A DNA stretch of 64,000 nucleotides, taken from PALSA-600 sp037142875 (GTDB lineage: Bacteria; Actinomycetota; Thermoleophilia; Gaiellales; Gaiellaceae). The stretch is from the NCBI GenBank assembly GCA_037142875.1, contig JBAWZV010000005.1, forward strand, positions 1 through 64,000, in the 5' to 3' direction. The notes beneath the pieces were generated by a model, which was given only the letters and a program-made list of their open reading frames with translations, was not told the origin of the DNA and searched no databases. Below are positions 1 through 8,450 of the stretch, one piece after another (within the stretch, counting starts at the first letter, position 1; the number at the start of each line of letters is the position of its first letter). The position numbers and the translations under genes are program-made.

Positions 1-55
1 TCGCGGTCACACCATGCGTGAGACCGTTCACCTTGATCTTCAACTTGCTCGCCAT
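1..55 (-). CDS. Partial CDS, N-terminus only, unknown
   Basis: The first 18 codons of a minus-strand gene are visible, starting at the ATG complementary to 53-55 and reading MASKLKIKVNGLTHGVTA before the window ends. A GGAG sequence sits about 7 nt upstream of the ATG, so the start looks genuine. The basic beta-strand-like start (KIKVNG) resembles the opening of 2Fe-2S ferredoxin-fold subunits of molybdenum hydroxylases, such as the small subunit of CO dehydrogenase or xanthine dehydrogenase. Eighteen residues are too few to assign a function. The upstream region carries two perfect palindromes, listed separately. Confidence 0.55.
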   Translation of the reverse strand, partial: MASKLKIKVNGLTHGVTA

Positions 56-84
56 ACTCACTCCAATCGGAGATGACACATGTC

Positions 85-121
85 GGTCGTCGTACGACGA
101 CCTTGGGTAGTAGCTACTACC
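85..121. promoter_or_regulatory. Two perfect palindromes, candidate operator pair
   Basis: GGTCGTCGTACGACGACC (85-102) and GGTAGTAGCTACTACC (106-121) are both perfect palindromes. Their centres are exactly 20 bp apart, about two helical turns. The half-sites GGTCGTCG and GGTAGTAG are related (GGTmGTmG), as expected for two dimers of one regulator bound on the same face. They lie 30-66 bp upstream of the minus-strand gene starting at 55. The regulator is unknown and none is encoded next to them in the window. Confidence 0.55.
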
Positions 122-266
122 ACCGTGGACGACTCAAGATTCAGAGCGCCCTCGGCGATCTGCAAACTGTATGCCGGTTAGCGCCGACCTGCAATAGTCG
201 CGCCCCTGAATACCCGCGACCCTGAACTCGGCGCGTGAGCCGCGAGATCGCGTAATTCCTACGGAG

Positions 267-2261
267 TCAGACGAGAGCCGGTGTCCTGACCGCCATGAAC
301 GCGCGCACCACGACGGGGTCGAACTGCGTGCCGGCGCAGCGCTCGATCTCCTCAACCGCCTCCTCGTGGGAGACCGCGCTGCGGTACGGCCGGACGGAGG
401 TCATTGCCGAATAGGTGTCGCACACCGCGATGATGCGCGCAGCGATCGGGATGTCCGAGCCGGCGAGGCCGTCGACATAGCCCGATCCATCCCAGCGCTC
501 GTGTGTCGCTCGCACGATCTCACCGACTCCGCGCAACGCAGGAGCGCCGTTTAGGATGCGCTGACCGATCACCGTGTGCTGACGAATGAACTCCCACTCC
601 TCGTGGCCGAGCGAGCGCGGCTTCGCTAGAACCTCGTCCGGGATCCCGAGCTTGCCAACGTCGTGCAGCTCGGCCGCAAGCCGGAGCTCCTCGAGGTCGT
701 CGTCTCGGAGCCCGAGCAGCCGACCGACCGCAAGCGACAGGTCGGCGAAGCCCTGGACGTGCTCGCGGAGCGCGGGCTCGCGCTCGGACAAGGCGCGAAG
801 GAGGAGCTCGTACGAGTCGCCGCGGCCGCGCTGGAGCTGCGCCTTCTGGGCGTAGAGACGCTGGTCGGCCACCCGCAGCGCGCCGCTCGCGTCAGTCGCC
901 TCTCCGGGAAGGTACGCAGCTCCGAACGACGACGAGATGCTGAATCCCTCGCCGGACTCCTCCAGGGCGGCGATCGCCGCGTCGATGACAGCGTCCGCCT
1001 GGTCACGCTCGACGTACGCGAGGAGGCAGAACTCGTCACCGCCGAGCCGGTACGTCTCGCCGTGAGCGGCACTTGCGACCGAGAGCTTGTGGGCGAGACG
1101 AACGAGGAGCGCGTCACCGCCCGGGTGGCCGAGCGTGTCGTTGTACTGCTTGAACCCGTTGAGATCGAAGATGACGAGCACCGACGGACGCGTCTGCGCG
1201 GCCTCGATCGCCCGCTCGAGATCGCTGACGAGCTTCCGTCGGTTTGCTAGCCCGGTCAGCGAGTCCGACAGCGACTGCTGTCGAGCGTCCGCATAGAGAA
1301 CGGCGTTCTCACGAAAGCTCAGTGCGGTGCGTGCGAACACGGTCAGCACTGTCAGGGCGCCGAGCGCCACTGCGAGAACGTTCAGGTGCTCGGCGCGACT
1401 TACGATCAGCACGCCGACCCCGACGAGTCCAAAGCCGATCGGGGTCGCGCCGAGGAACCGTCCTTCGAGGTCGAAGTGAAAGTCGCGCTCGTGGGTCTGC
1501 CAGGCGAACGCTGCGAGCAGGAGGAGCGCGGCCGGCCAGGTCGCGTCGAGCAGCGTCCCCTCGCTGTATGTCCCGGTCGCGCACGCGTAGAGGTAGACGC
1601 TGTCCCCGACCGCAAAGAGCGCAAATGCCGCTCCGACCGTGGCCCAGGCTCTGCCGGGCCGCCACCCCGTGATCGCAAAGACGAAGACAACGAGGGCAAG
1701 GAGAACAAGGTCGCCGAGGGGGTAGGCCAGGCTGACCAGGACAAGCGACTTGCTGCCGCTCGTCGAGTTGAGGACGACCTGAACGACGACCGCCGCGCTC
1801 ACTGCGCCGACTGCGAGCGCGGCGATGACGCCGTCGAGCGCGATGCTCGGGCTGAACTTCGAGACACGCGACTTGACCAGCAACGCGAGCGACGCGTACG
1901 CGCACGGGTACAGCCCCAGAAAGAAGGCGTCACAGACGGACGGCACCGGCGCCTCCCCGCCGTAGACGAAGTCGTAACAGATGTCTCCGATCGCAAACGA
2001 GAGAATTCCGGCGCCGAGGATCCCCCACGCAAGACGCTCCTCCTCGACCCAGACGGAGCGAAGGAAGCAGCCGCCCGCGGCAAGCACCTCGAGCGTGTCG
2101 TAGACCCACCAGTCCACGAAGTGGTCAAGCCTGGGCCCGCCGAGGCCGAGGGTGAGATGCGCGACGAGAAACGCGAAGCCGACGACGACCGCCGTCTGCC
2201 AGGCCTTGAGCAACCCGGCGCGCGTCCAGGAACTCGAGCTGAGTTCGATCACCGCAGCCAT
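267..2261 (-). CDS. Membrane GGDEF / HD-GYP-like cyclic-di-GMP signalling protein
   Basis: This 664-residue protein has about eight hydrophobic segments in residues 20-310, a GGDEF domain from about 330, and an HD domain from about 490. The GGDEF signature is intact at 407-411 (RLGGDEF), so diguanylate cyclase activity is likely. No RxxD inhibitory site is seen five residues before it. The HD doublet is at 533-534 (HDVGKLGIP). The GYP signature reads GYV (HERWDGSGYVDGL, 588-599), so phosphodiesterase activity may be altered. The architecture predicts a membrane sensor that makes and perhaps degrades c-di-GMP. It is divergent from the MFS gene, with 95 bp between them, and no clear ribosome-binding site precedes the ATG. 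Confidence 0.88.
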   Translation of the reverse strand: MAAVIELSSSSWTRAGLLKAWQTAVVVGFAFLVAHLTLGLGGPRLDHFVDWWVYDTLEVLAAGGCFLRSVWVEEERLAWGILGAGILSFAIGDICYDFVYGGEAPVPSVCDAFFLGLYPCAYASLALLVKSRVSKFSPSIALDGVIAALAVGAVSAAVVVQVVLNSTSGSKSLVLVSLAYPLGDLVLLALVVFVFAITGWRPGRAWATVGAAFALFAVGDSVYLYACATGTYSEGTLLDATWPAALLLLAAFAWQTHERDFHFDLEGRFLGATPIGFGLVGVGVLIVSRAEHLNVLAVALGALTVLTVFARTALSFRENAVLYADARQQSLSDSLTGLANRRKLVSDLERAIEAAQTRPSVLVIFDLNGFKQYNDTLGHPGGDALLVRLAHKLSVASAAHGETYRLGGDEFCLLAYVERDQADAVIDAAIAALEESGEGFSISSSFGAAYLPGEATDASGALRVADQRLYAQKAQLQRGRGDSYELLLRALSEREPALREHVQGFADLSLAVGRLLGLRDDDLEELRLAAELHDVGKLGIPDEVLAKPRSLGHEEWEFIRQHTVIGQRILNGAPALRGVGEIVRATHERWDGSGYVDGLAGSDIPIAARIIAVCDTYSAMTSVRPYRSAVSHEEAVEEIERCAGTQFDPVVVRAFMAVRTPALV

Positions 2262-2312
2262 GCTTCGCTCATCGGCGTTGAGCGGCCAGGTCTTGAGGAA
2301 ATTCCCTCCCGC

Positions 2313-2318
2313 TACGAT
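2313..2318 (+). promoter_or_regulatory. Candidate -10 element for the MFS gene
   Basis: TACGAT lies 38 nt before the ATG at 2357 in the 95-bp divergent region shared with the GGDEF gene. It matches the TANNNT hexamers seen before many genes here. No convincing -35 is present. Confidence 0.35.
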
Positions 2319-2356
2319 GGGCGCCCGGCCCGGTTTGCGCGTCGGATCCTCTCCCG

Positions 2357-3757
2357 ATGCCCCACGCAGCCCGGCCTCACTACAACCTGACCTTTGCGAT
2401 TCTTGCCCTCGCAGGGATCTCGTACGCGCTCCTGCAGTCGATGGTGGCCCCGGCGCTCCTGACGATCAAGGCCGACCTCCACACCTCGACCACCGGTGTC
2501 GCGTGGGTGATCACCTCGTATCTTCTTGCAGCGTCGGTTGCCACGCCGATCATCGGCCGGCTCGGCGACCAGTACGGAAAGAAGCGAATGCTCGTCGTCA
2601 CGCTCGTCGTCCTGGCAACCGGCACGCTCCTGTCGGCGCTCGCCACCTCGATCGGGCTGATGATCCTCGGGCGTGTCGTCCAGGGGGCCGGCGGCGCGAT
2701 CTTCCCGCTTGCCTTTGCGATCATCCGCGACGAGTTCCCGCGAGAGCGCGTCGCGAGCGGAATCGCGCTCATCTCGGCGCTCCTCGGCGCCGGAGCCGGC
2801 GTGGGCATCGTGCTGGCCGGGCCGATCACAGAGCGCTTCTCCTACCACTGGCTGTTCTGGCTCCCTCTCGGAGTGATCCTGCTCGCAACGGCGGCCACGG
2901 CGCTGTGGGTTCCGGAGTCACCGATCAAGACGCGCGGCAAGATCGACTGGGCTGGCTCATTCCTGCTGACCGGTTGGCTCGTCGCGCTCCTCGTCGCTGT
3001 GAGCGAAGCGTCGTCGTGGGGCTGGGGCTCGGCGCGCGTGATCGGCCTGCTCGTAGCGGCGACCGTGCTGCTCGCGACCTGGATAGTCGTCGAGCAAAGG
3101 CTCGCCCAGCCGCTTGTGAACATGCGGATGATGCAGCGTCGCGGAGTCTGGACGACGAACCTGACCGGGCTCCTGCTCGGCTTCGGCATGTACAGCTCGT
3201 TCGTGCTCGTACCGCAGTTCGTCGAGCAGCCACGCTCGGGCGGCTTCGGGTTCTCGGCGTCCGTGACTCAGGCGGGCCTCTTCTTGCTCCCCTCGACGAT
3301 GGCGATGCTCGTCGTGAGTCCCTTTGCCGGCCGGCTGTCGCGCACGGTCGGATCGCGCGTGCCCCTGATGCTCGGCGCCGCCATCACCGCGATCGCGTTC
3401 TTCATGCTCGCCTTCGTCCACGGACAGCGGTATGAGATCTACCTCGGCACGCTCCTGATGGGCCTCGGGATCGGACTTGCGTTCGCGTCGATGGCGAACC
3501 TGATCGTCGAGGCCGTCCGCCCGGACGAGACCGGTGTGGCGACGGGGATGAACACGATCGTCCGTACGATCGGCGGCTCGCTGGGGAGCCAGATCGCGGC
3601 CAGCATCGTGATCGGCTCGACCGAGCACGACTTCACGACGGCCTTCGCGGTCTCCGCATCAGCCGTCGTCGTCGGGTTCGCCGTGTCGCTCGCTGTCCCG
3701 GGGCGCGAACAGGTCAAGGCGGCGCTCGCGCGCGCGTCCGTTACGATGCCGCGATGA
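2357..3757 (+). CDS. MFS transporter, DHA2 (EmrB/QacA-like) family
   Basis: The 466-residue protein has the hydrophobic profile of a 14-helix major facilitator. Motif A appears as GRLGDQYGKKRM near residues 73-84, and motif C-like glycines (GAGAGVGIVLAGP) lie near 145-157. These features fit the DHA2 drug:H+ antiporter branch, which exports hydrophobic compounds across the cytoplasmic membrane. Its substrate cannot be read from sequence. Its stop overlaps the cyclophilin start in an ATGA, so the two are probably co-transcribed, although cyclophilin also has its own promoter inside this gene. Confidence 0.9.
   Translation: MPHAARPHYNLTFAILALAGISYALLQSMVAPALLTIKADLHTSTTGVAWVITSYLLAASVATPIIGRLGDQYGKKRMLVVTLVVLATGTLLSALATSIGLMILGRVVQGAGGAIFPLAFAIIRDEFPRERVASGIALISALLGAGAGVGIVLAGPITERFSYHWLFWLPLGVILLATAATALWVPESPIKTRGKIDWAGSFLLTGWLVALLVAVSEASSWGWGSARVIGLLVAATVLLATWIVVEQRLAQPLVNMRMMQRRGVWTTNLTGLLLGFGMYSSFVLVPQFVEQPRSGGFGFSASVTQAGLFLLPSTMAMLVVSPFAGRLSRTVGSRVPLMLGAAITAIAFFMLAFVHGQRYEIYLGTLLMGLGIGLAFASMANLIVEAVRPDETGVATGMNTIVRTIGGSLGSQIAASIVIGSTEHDFTTAFAVSASAVVVGFAVSLAVPGREQVKAALARASVTMPR
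3742..3747 (+). promoter_or_regulatory. Leaderless -10 element for cyclophilin, inside the MFS gene
   Basis: TACGAT is followed by 6 nt and then the ATG at 3754. This places the transcription start on or next to the start codon, and no Shine-Dalgarno sequence is present. Confidence 0.5.
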
Positions 3758-4212
3758 GCACCGTCACACTCAACACAAATCATGGCGCGATCGAGTTCGA
3801 ACTCTTCGATGCCGACGCCCCGAAAACCGTCGAGAACTTTCTCAAGCTCTCACGTGACGGCTTCTACGACGGTGTGATCTTTCACCGCGTGATCGAGAAC
3901 TTCATGATCCAGGGCGGCGACCCGACCGGCACCGGCATGGGTGGTCCCGGTTACCAGTTCGCCGACGAGATCAACCAGCACAGCGTCGACCGTGGCGCAC
4001 TCGCGATGGCGAATGCAGGCCCGAACACGAACGGCTCGCAGTTCTTCATCGTCACCGCCCCCGCATGCCCGTGGCTTGACGGCCTTCACACCGTCTTCGG
4101 CCGCGTCACCTCGGGGATGGATGTCGTCGACACGATCAACGTCACGGCGACCGATGGGCAGGATCGCCCGCTGAGCGAAGTCCGCATCGACTCCATAACC
4201 GTCGCAGACTGA
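3754..4212 (+). CDS. ppiB: Cyclophilin-type peptidyl-prolyl cis-trans isomerase
   Basis: This 152-residue single-domain cyclophilin has the canonical catalytic and binding segments: FHRVIENFMIQGGDPTGTG (residues 45-63), QFFI after MANAGPNTNGS (about 87-101), and WLDGLHTVFGRV (about 109-120). It lacks a signal peptide or membrane segment, so it should act in the cytoplasm, catalysing isomerisation of Xaa-Pro bonds. The start overlaps the MFS stop by 4 bp. A hairpin follows the stop. Confidence 0.95.
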   Translation: MSTVTLNTNHGAIEFELFDADAPKTVENFLKLSRDGFYDGVIFHRVIENFMIQGGDPTGTGMGGPGYQFADEINQHSVDRGALAMANAGPNTNGSQFFIVTAPACPWLDGLHTVFGRVTSGMDVVDTINVTATDGQDRPLSEVRIDSITVAD

Positions 4213-4216
4213 TCAC

Positions 4217-4234
4217 CGAGACCCTCGGGTCTCG
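4217..4234 (+). terminator. Hairpin after cyclophilin
   Basis: CGAGACCC and GGGTCTCG form a perfect inverted repeat five bases after the stop at 4212. No T-run follows. It sits between convergent genes and may terminate both. Confidence 0.5.
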
Positions 4235-4308
4235 CAACAACCGCTTCGCACGGATGTCTCGGCCAGGCCGATGCCTCCGCGCGCGCCCGCGACTTCTGCA
4301 GGCAGGAC

Positions 4309-5406
4309 CTAGACGCAGTTTCTGAGACCCTGTGCCTCGGGCAGACCCTCAAGCTTCTTCAGCGTGGTGTTCTCGATCTGGCGGATGCGCTCGCGTGTGA
4401 CACCAAAGGCCTTGCCGACCTCCTCGAGCGTCGCCGGCGTCGAGCCGTCGAGGCCGTAGCGCAGCTCGATGACGCGGCGTTCGCGATCGGGAAGCGATGA
4501 CAGAGCCGCGTCGATGACCGAGCGACGAAGGTTGAGCGACGCGGCGTCGAACGGCGACTCGGCCTGATCGTCCTGGACGAAGTCACCGAGCTCCGAGTCG
4601 TCCTCCTCACCGACCGGCTTCTCGAGTGAGATCGGCTGCTGTGCCATCCGCAGGATCTCACGCACCTCCTCTACGGGGATCTCGAGCTCCTCGGCGATCT
4701 CCTCGGGGTTCGGCTCGCGACCAAGCCGCTGGATCAGCTGGCGCTCGATGTGGACAACCTTGTTCAGCTTCTCGACCATGTGAACCGGAATCCGGATCGT
4801 GCGCGCCTTGTCGGCGATCGCCCGGGTCACCGCCTGGCGGATCCACCACGTGGCATAGGTCGAGAACTTGTAGCCGCGGCGGTAGTCGAACTTCTCGACG
4901 GCCCGGATGAGTCCAAGTGACCCCTCCTGGATCAGGTCGAGGAAGGAGAGTCCGCGGCCGAGATAGCCCTTCGCGATCGACACGACGAGGCGCAGGTTCG
5001 CCTCGGTCATGTGCCTCTTGGCGGCCATGTCGCCGCGCTCGATCCGCTTGGCGAGGTACACCTCCTGGTCGGCTGTGAGGAGGGGCACCTTGCCGATCTC
5101 ACGCAGGTAGAGACGCAACGAGTCGAGAGACGGCTCGACCGCGAGGTCGAGCTTGGGGATCGCCTTGTCCTCCTCGGCGACGAGCGGTGGCTCGTGTGGG
5201 AGACGCTTGTGCGTCTCGCCCTCGACCAGGTCGATGCCGTGGTCAATCAGGTACGTCGTGAAGTCCTCGATCTGCTCCTTGGTGAGGTCGATCTCCTCGA
5301 TCCCCGTGACGATGTCGTCGTAGGTGAGGAACCCCTTCTCCTTGCCGGCCTCGACGAGCTTGTGCAGCTCCTCGACGTCTGGAAGGGCGATGTCGACCGT
5401 GAGCAC
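4309..5406 (-). CDS. rpoD: Primary RNA polymerase sigma factor, RpoD/SigA type
   Basis: The 365-residue protein has a region-1.1-like N-terminus (about 1-60), then regions 1.2 to 2.4 with DLIQEGSLGLIRAVEKFDYR and YATWWIRQAV, region 3, and a region 4.2 helix-turn-helix (LEEVGKAFGVTRERIRQIE). The long N-terminus and full region 2.4 identify a group 1 sigma-70 factor. I chose the GTG at 5406 because GGAGG (complement of 5416-5420) lies 9 nt upstream; an open frame extends to 5448 but lacks such a site. The factor matches the TANNNT -10 elements found across the window. It is divergent from the SDR gene. Confidence 0.94.
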   Translation of the reverse strand: MLTVDIALPDVEELHKLVEAGKEKGFLTYDDIVTGIEEIDLTKEQIEDFTTYLIDHGIDLVEGETHKRLPHEPPLVAEEDKAIPKLDLAVEPSLDSLRLYLREIGKVPLLTADQEVYLAKRIERGDMAAKRHMTEANLRLVVSIAKGYLGRGLSFLDLIQEGSLGLIRAVEKFDYRRGYKFSTYATWWIRQAVTRAIADKARTIRIPVHMVEKLNKVVHIERQLIQRLGREPNPEEIAEELEIPVEEVREILRMAQQPISLEKPVGEEDDSELGDFVQDDQAESPFDAASLNLRRSVIDAALSSLPDRERRVIELRYGLDGSTPATLEEVGKAFGVTRERIRQIENTTLKKLEGLPEAQGLRNCV

Positions 5407-5538
5407 TGACCCCAACCTCCGGCTTGTACGTTGCCTAGACCAAAGCACCTATGCTGGCCGCAGACGAACCGGCCGCCTCCACCACGCGGCGCACTCTACA
5501 CAACTTCTAAACAATTTCGAGAAGCGTTTTTTGGTCCT

Positions 5539-6288
5539 ATGGAAACCAGTCTTCGCAACAAAAGGGTCCTTGTCACCGGCGGCTCCGGCGACATCGGAGC
5601 GGCCTGCGTCCGGCTGTTTGCAGCCGAGGGAGCGCACGTTGTCGTCCACTACTTTGGCGGCCGTGAGCGCGCTCTCGCAGCGGGCGGAGCAGGCGTCGTT
5701 CAGGCCGATCTCCGCGACGAGGCGCAGGTCGCACGGCTCTTCGACGAGGCCGGCCCGCTCGACATCTGCGCGGCCGTCGCGGGAGTGTGGCCAGCCGAAG
5801 ACGTGCCTGTCTCGGAGATGGGCCTCGACCGGTTCCGCGAGACGCTCGATGCGAACCTGACGGCGACCTTCCTGACCGCGCGTGGCTTTCTCGCTCAGCT
5901 CGGCGAGCGAGAAGGGGCGCTCGTCCTCGTCGGCTCAACCGCCGGTCGCTTCGGCGAGGCGGGCCATGCGGACTACGCCGCGGCCAAGTCGGCGATCCAG
6001 GGTGGCCTGCTGCTCTCGCTCAAGAACGAGGTCGTGCATCGGCATCCCGGAACGCGGGTCAACGCGGTTGCCCCCGGGTGGACCGTCTCGCCGATGACAC
6101 GGGATGAGCTTGCTCGCGCGAAGATCGAGGCGATCTCGCGCACGATGGCCCTTCGCAAGGTCGCAACGGTCGACGACATCGCCGCAGCGGTCGTGGCCCT
6201 CTCGTCCTCGGTCATCTCCGGCCACATCACGGGCGAGCTGGTGACGGTCGCCGGCGGCATGGAAGGCCGCACGGTCCACGACGCCTGA
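5539..6288 (+). CDS. Short-chain dehydrogenase/reductase
   Basis: This 249-residue Rossmann-fold SDR has the cofactor motif TGGSGDIG near residue 11, an active-site YAAAK near 146-150 and the SDR landmark NAVAPGW near 174. The substrate is unknown; family members reduce or oxidise carbonyls using NAD(P)H. I chose the ATG at 5539, where SDR homology begins; the frame is open to 5431 but that part has poor protein character. The start lies in an unusually AT-rich patch (about 5500-5560), probably its promoter. A strong hairpin follows the gene. Confidence 0.87.
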   Translation: METSLRNKRVLVTGGSGDIGAACVRLFAAEGAHVVVHYFGGRERALAAGGAGVVQADLRDEAQVARLFDEAGPLDICAAVAGVWPAEDVPVSEMGLDRFRETLDANLTATFLTARGFLAQLGEREGALVLVGSTAGRFGEAGHADYAAAKSAIQGGLLLSLKNEVVHRHPGTRVNAVAPGWTVSPMTRDELARAKIEAISRTMALRKVATVDDIAAAVVALSSSVISGHITGELVTVAGGMEGRTVHDA

Positions 6289-6301
6289 GCCGGGAAAACG
6301 A

Positions 6302-6325
6302 AACGGCGGCCCGAAGGCCGCCGTT
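6302..6325 (+). terminator. GC-rich hairpin after the SDR gene
   Basis: AACGGCGGCC and GGCCGCCGTT form a 10-bp perfect stem with a CGAA tetraloop, 14 bp after the SDR stop. It lacks a clear T-tract. Confidence 0.6.
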
Positions 6326-6589
6326 CAAACCCTTGCCGCGGGAGAGATTGCCGTCAGTCCCAGGCCAGGGAAGCCACTGCTACCGAACATGTTCATCGGC
6401 AGGAAGAGCGAAAAACTTGAGCGATCGGTGATCGGCCCTGCCGTATTCGGCCAACCGAACGTGAACGCATCTTCCCTGGCATCGGTTACTTGATCTATCC
6501 CCGTTAGGGTGGTTCACCGCGTTACTTGACTAGTGGCGCGTTGCGCTGCCGGAAGGCCCGCCCGCCGCTTTGCACTAGCGTTCCCTGAC
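6326..6589. other. Intergenic region without a recognised gene
   Basis: About 260 bp separate the SDR hairpin from the methyltransferase start. I see no complete riboswitch. A GCCACTG string at 6373-6379 recalls part of the cobalamin element, but the rest of that consensus is absent. TAGCGT at 6576-6581 lies 8 nt before the ATG at 6590 and could be a leaderless -10 element. Confidence 0.4.
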
Positions 6590-8392
6590 ATGGCAGGCCG
6601 CTTCGAAACGCGTCTGAACACCGGGCCGCCGATCGTCGCCGACGGCGGCATGGGCGCGCTCCTCACGGCTGCCGTCCCCCGGCTGCGCACGCCCGAGGAG
6701 GCGAACCTGCGCGCGCCCGAAGCGGTCGTCTCCCTGCACGTCGGCTTCATCAACGCAGGCGCCGAGCTGATCGAGACAAACACGTTCGGCGCAAACCGCC
6801 GCAAGCTCGCGACGCACTTCCTCGAAGAGGAGCTCGAGCAGATCAACTCTGCGGGCGTGAAGCTCGCACGCCAGGCACGCGAGATGACCGGGCGGGACGT
6901 CTTCATCGGCGGCGCGATCGGGCCGATCGGTGACCACGTGCCACTGGAAGAGCAGCACCGCCTCTTTGCCGAGCAGGCCACAGTGCTCGACGGCCGCGGC
7001 GCCGACCTTTTCCTGCTCGAGACCTTCTACGACCTCGACGAGGTCTCGACTGCCGTCGAGGCTGTCCGGAGCGTCTCGGCGCTCCCGATCGTCGCCCTCC
7101 TCACCTTTGACGAGAACGCAGAGACGCTGGCTGGCGTCTCCGCCGCCGCGGCCGCCGAACGCCTCGCCGGGCTTGACGTCGCGGCGATTGGCGCCAACCA
7201 CGGAGCCGGGCTGCTCGCTGCGCTGACTGCGCTCGAGCAGATGCGCGGCCCCGGTCGGGCGCTTGCCGCGCTGCCGAACATCGGCCTCGCAAGTCTCTCG
7301 GGCGGGCGAGTCATCTACCCGCACGCGACGCCCGACTACTTCGCCGAGTTCGCCGCGCACGCGCGCGACCTCGGCGCCCGCGTGATCGGTGGCTGCTGCG
7401 GCACGACACCAACCGAGATCGCCGCGATTCGCTCCGCACTCGACGAGGACCGCCAGGTTCGCTCCCGGCTCGACATCACCGAGCGCGAGCTCGTCGTCTC
7501 GCTCGGCGAGGAGCAGCGCGAGACCGAGTTCGAGCGTGCGCTCGGCTCGGGCAAGTTCATCGTCTCCGTGCAGCTCGACCCGCCACTCGGCGGCTCGAGC
7601 GCCGGGCTGATCGAGGTCGCCCAGAACCTCGAGGCCTCCGGGAAGGTGCAGTTCGTCGACGTGAACGACAACGCAACGGCCCGCGCCGGCATCTCGTCAC
7701 TCATGGTCTCGGGAGCGATCGAGCGGGCGACGGGGCTCGAGACGATCCCGCACCTGACGACGCGCGACTGCACCGTCCTCGGTCTCGAGTCGCTGCTCCT
7801 GGGAGCCCACGCCGAGGGCGTGCGGAACATCCTCGCGATCACCGGCGATCCGCCGGAGGTCGGCGACTACCCGGGGTCGAAGGGTGTCTACGAGATCGAC
7901 TCGATCGGTCTCACGCGGCTGATCACCGGTCTGAACCGCGGCGAGGACTTCAACGGCCGCCCGATCGACGCACCGACGTCGTTCTTCGTCGGCGTCGCGG
8001 TGAACCCGACGGCCGACGACCTCGAGGCCGAGGCGCAGCGCTACCGCGAGAAGATCGAGGCAGGCGCCCGGTATGCGATGACCCAGATCGTCTTCGACCT
8101 TGACGTGCTCGACCAGTTCGCCGAGCTGATCGGCGGCTGGACGATCCCCGTCCTCGCAGGCATCTTCCCGCTCACGAGCCACCGGCTGGCGCTGCGGCTC
8201 CACAACGAGGTGCCGGGCATCATCGTGCCACAGGAGCTCCAGGACGCTCTCGAAGCGGCCGGGCCGAATGCAGCTGAGTTCGGAATGGAGCACGCGCGCG
8301 AACTGATCGCCGAGGCGAAGGGCCGCTGCGACGGCGTCTACGTCGTTGCGCCGTATCGCCGCCCGTCGGCGGTCGTCGAGCTGCTCGACTGA
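6590..8392 (+). CDS. Bifunctional homocysteine S-methyltransferase / 5,10-methylene-THF reductase
   Basis: The 600-residue protein joins two enzymes. Residues 1-290 are a homocysteine S-methyltransferase domain with the zinc-binding pair of cysteines in GGCCGTTPTE (about 265-274) and a conserved Cys-free GANHGAG segment earlier. Residues 310-600 are a methylenetetrahydrofolate reductase TIM barrel (ITGDPPE and later VAGIFPLTS motifs). Together they make 5-methyl-THF and supply methyl groups for methionine. The same fusion is known in Bacillus YitJ. I chose the ATG at 6590 because domain homology starts there and TAGCGT sits 8 nt upstream. A GTG at 6533 in the same frame is less likely. Confidence 0.9.
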   Translation: MAGRFETRLNTGPPIVADGGMGALLTAAVPRLRTPEEANLRAPEAVVSLHVGFINAGAELIETNTFGANRRKLATHFLEEELEQINSAGVKLARQAREMTGRDVFIGGAIGPIGDHVPLEEQHRLFAEQATVLDGRGADLFLLETFYDLDEVSTAVEAVRSVSALPIVALLTFDENAETLAGVSAAAAAERLAGLDVAAIGANHGAGLLAALTALEQMRGPGRALAALPNIGLASLSGGRVIYPHATPDYFAEFAAHARDLGARVIGGCCGTTPTEIAAIRSALDEDRQVRSRLDITERELVVSLGEEQRETEFERALGSGKFIVSVQLDPPLGGSSAGLIEVAQNLEASGKVQFVDVNDNATARAGISSLMVSGAIERATGLETIPHLTTRDCTVLGLESLLLGAHAEGVRNILAITGDPPEVGDYPGSKGVYEIDSIGLTRLITGLNRGEDFNGRPIDAPTSFFVGVAVNPTADDLEAEAQRYREKIEAGARYAMTQIVFDLDVLDQFAELIGGWTIPVLAGIFPLTSHRLALRLHNEVPGIIVPQELQDALEAAGPNAAEFGMEHARELIAEAKGRCDGVYVVAPYRRPSAVVELLD

Positions 8393-8450
8393 CCCTGCTC
8401 TCGGAGGATGAGCCGCCCCTGACCACGGACTGCCCGTTGGCGCGTCACGG

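Noticed and set aside
6326..6589. Possible cobalamin or SAM riboswitch before the methionine synthase-like gene
   Set aside because: Only a GCCACTG string matches; the other conserved cobalamin boxes and any SAM-I/IV core are absent.
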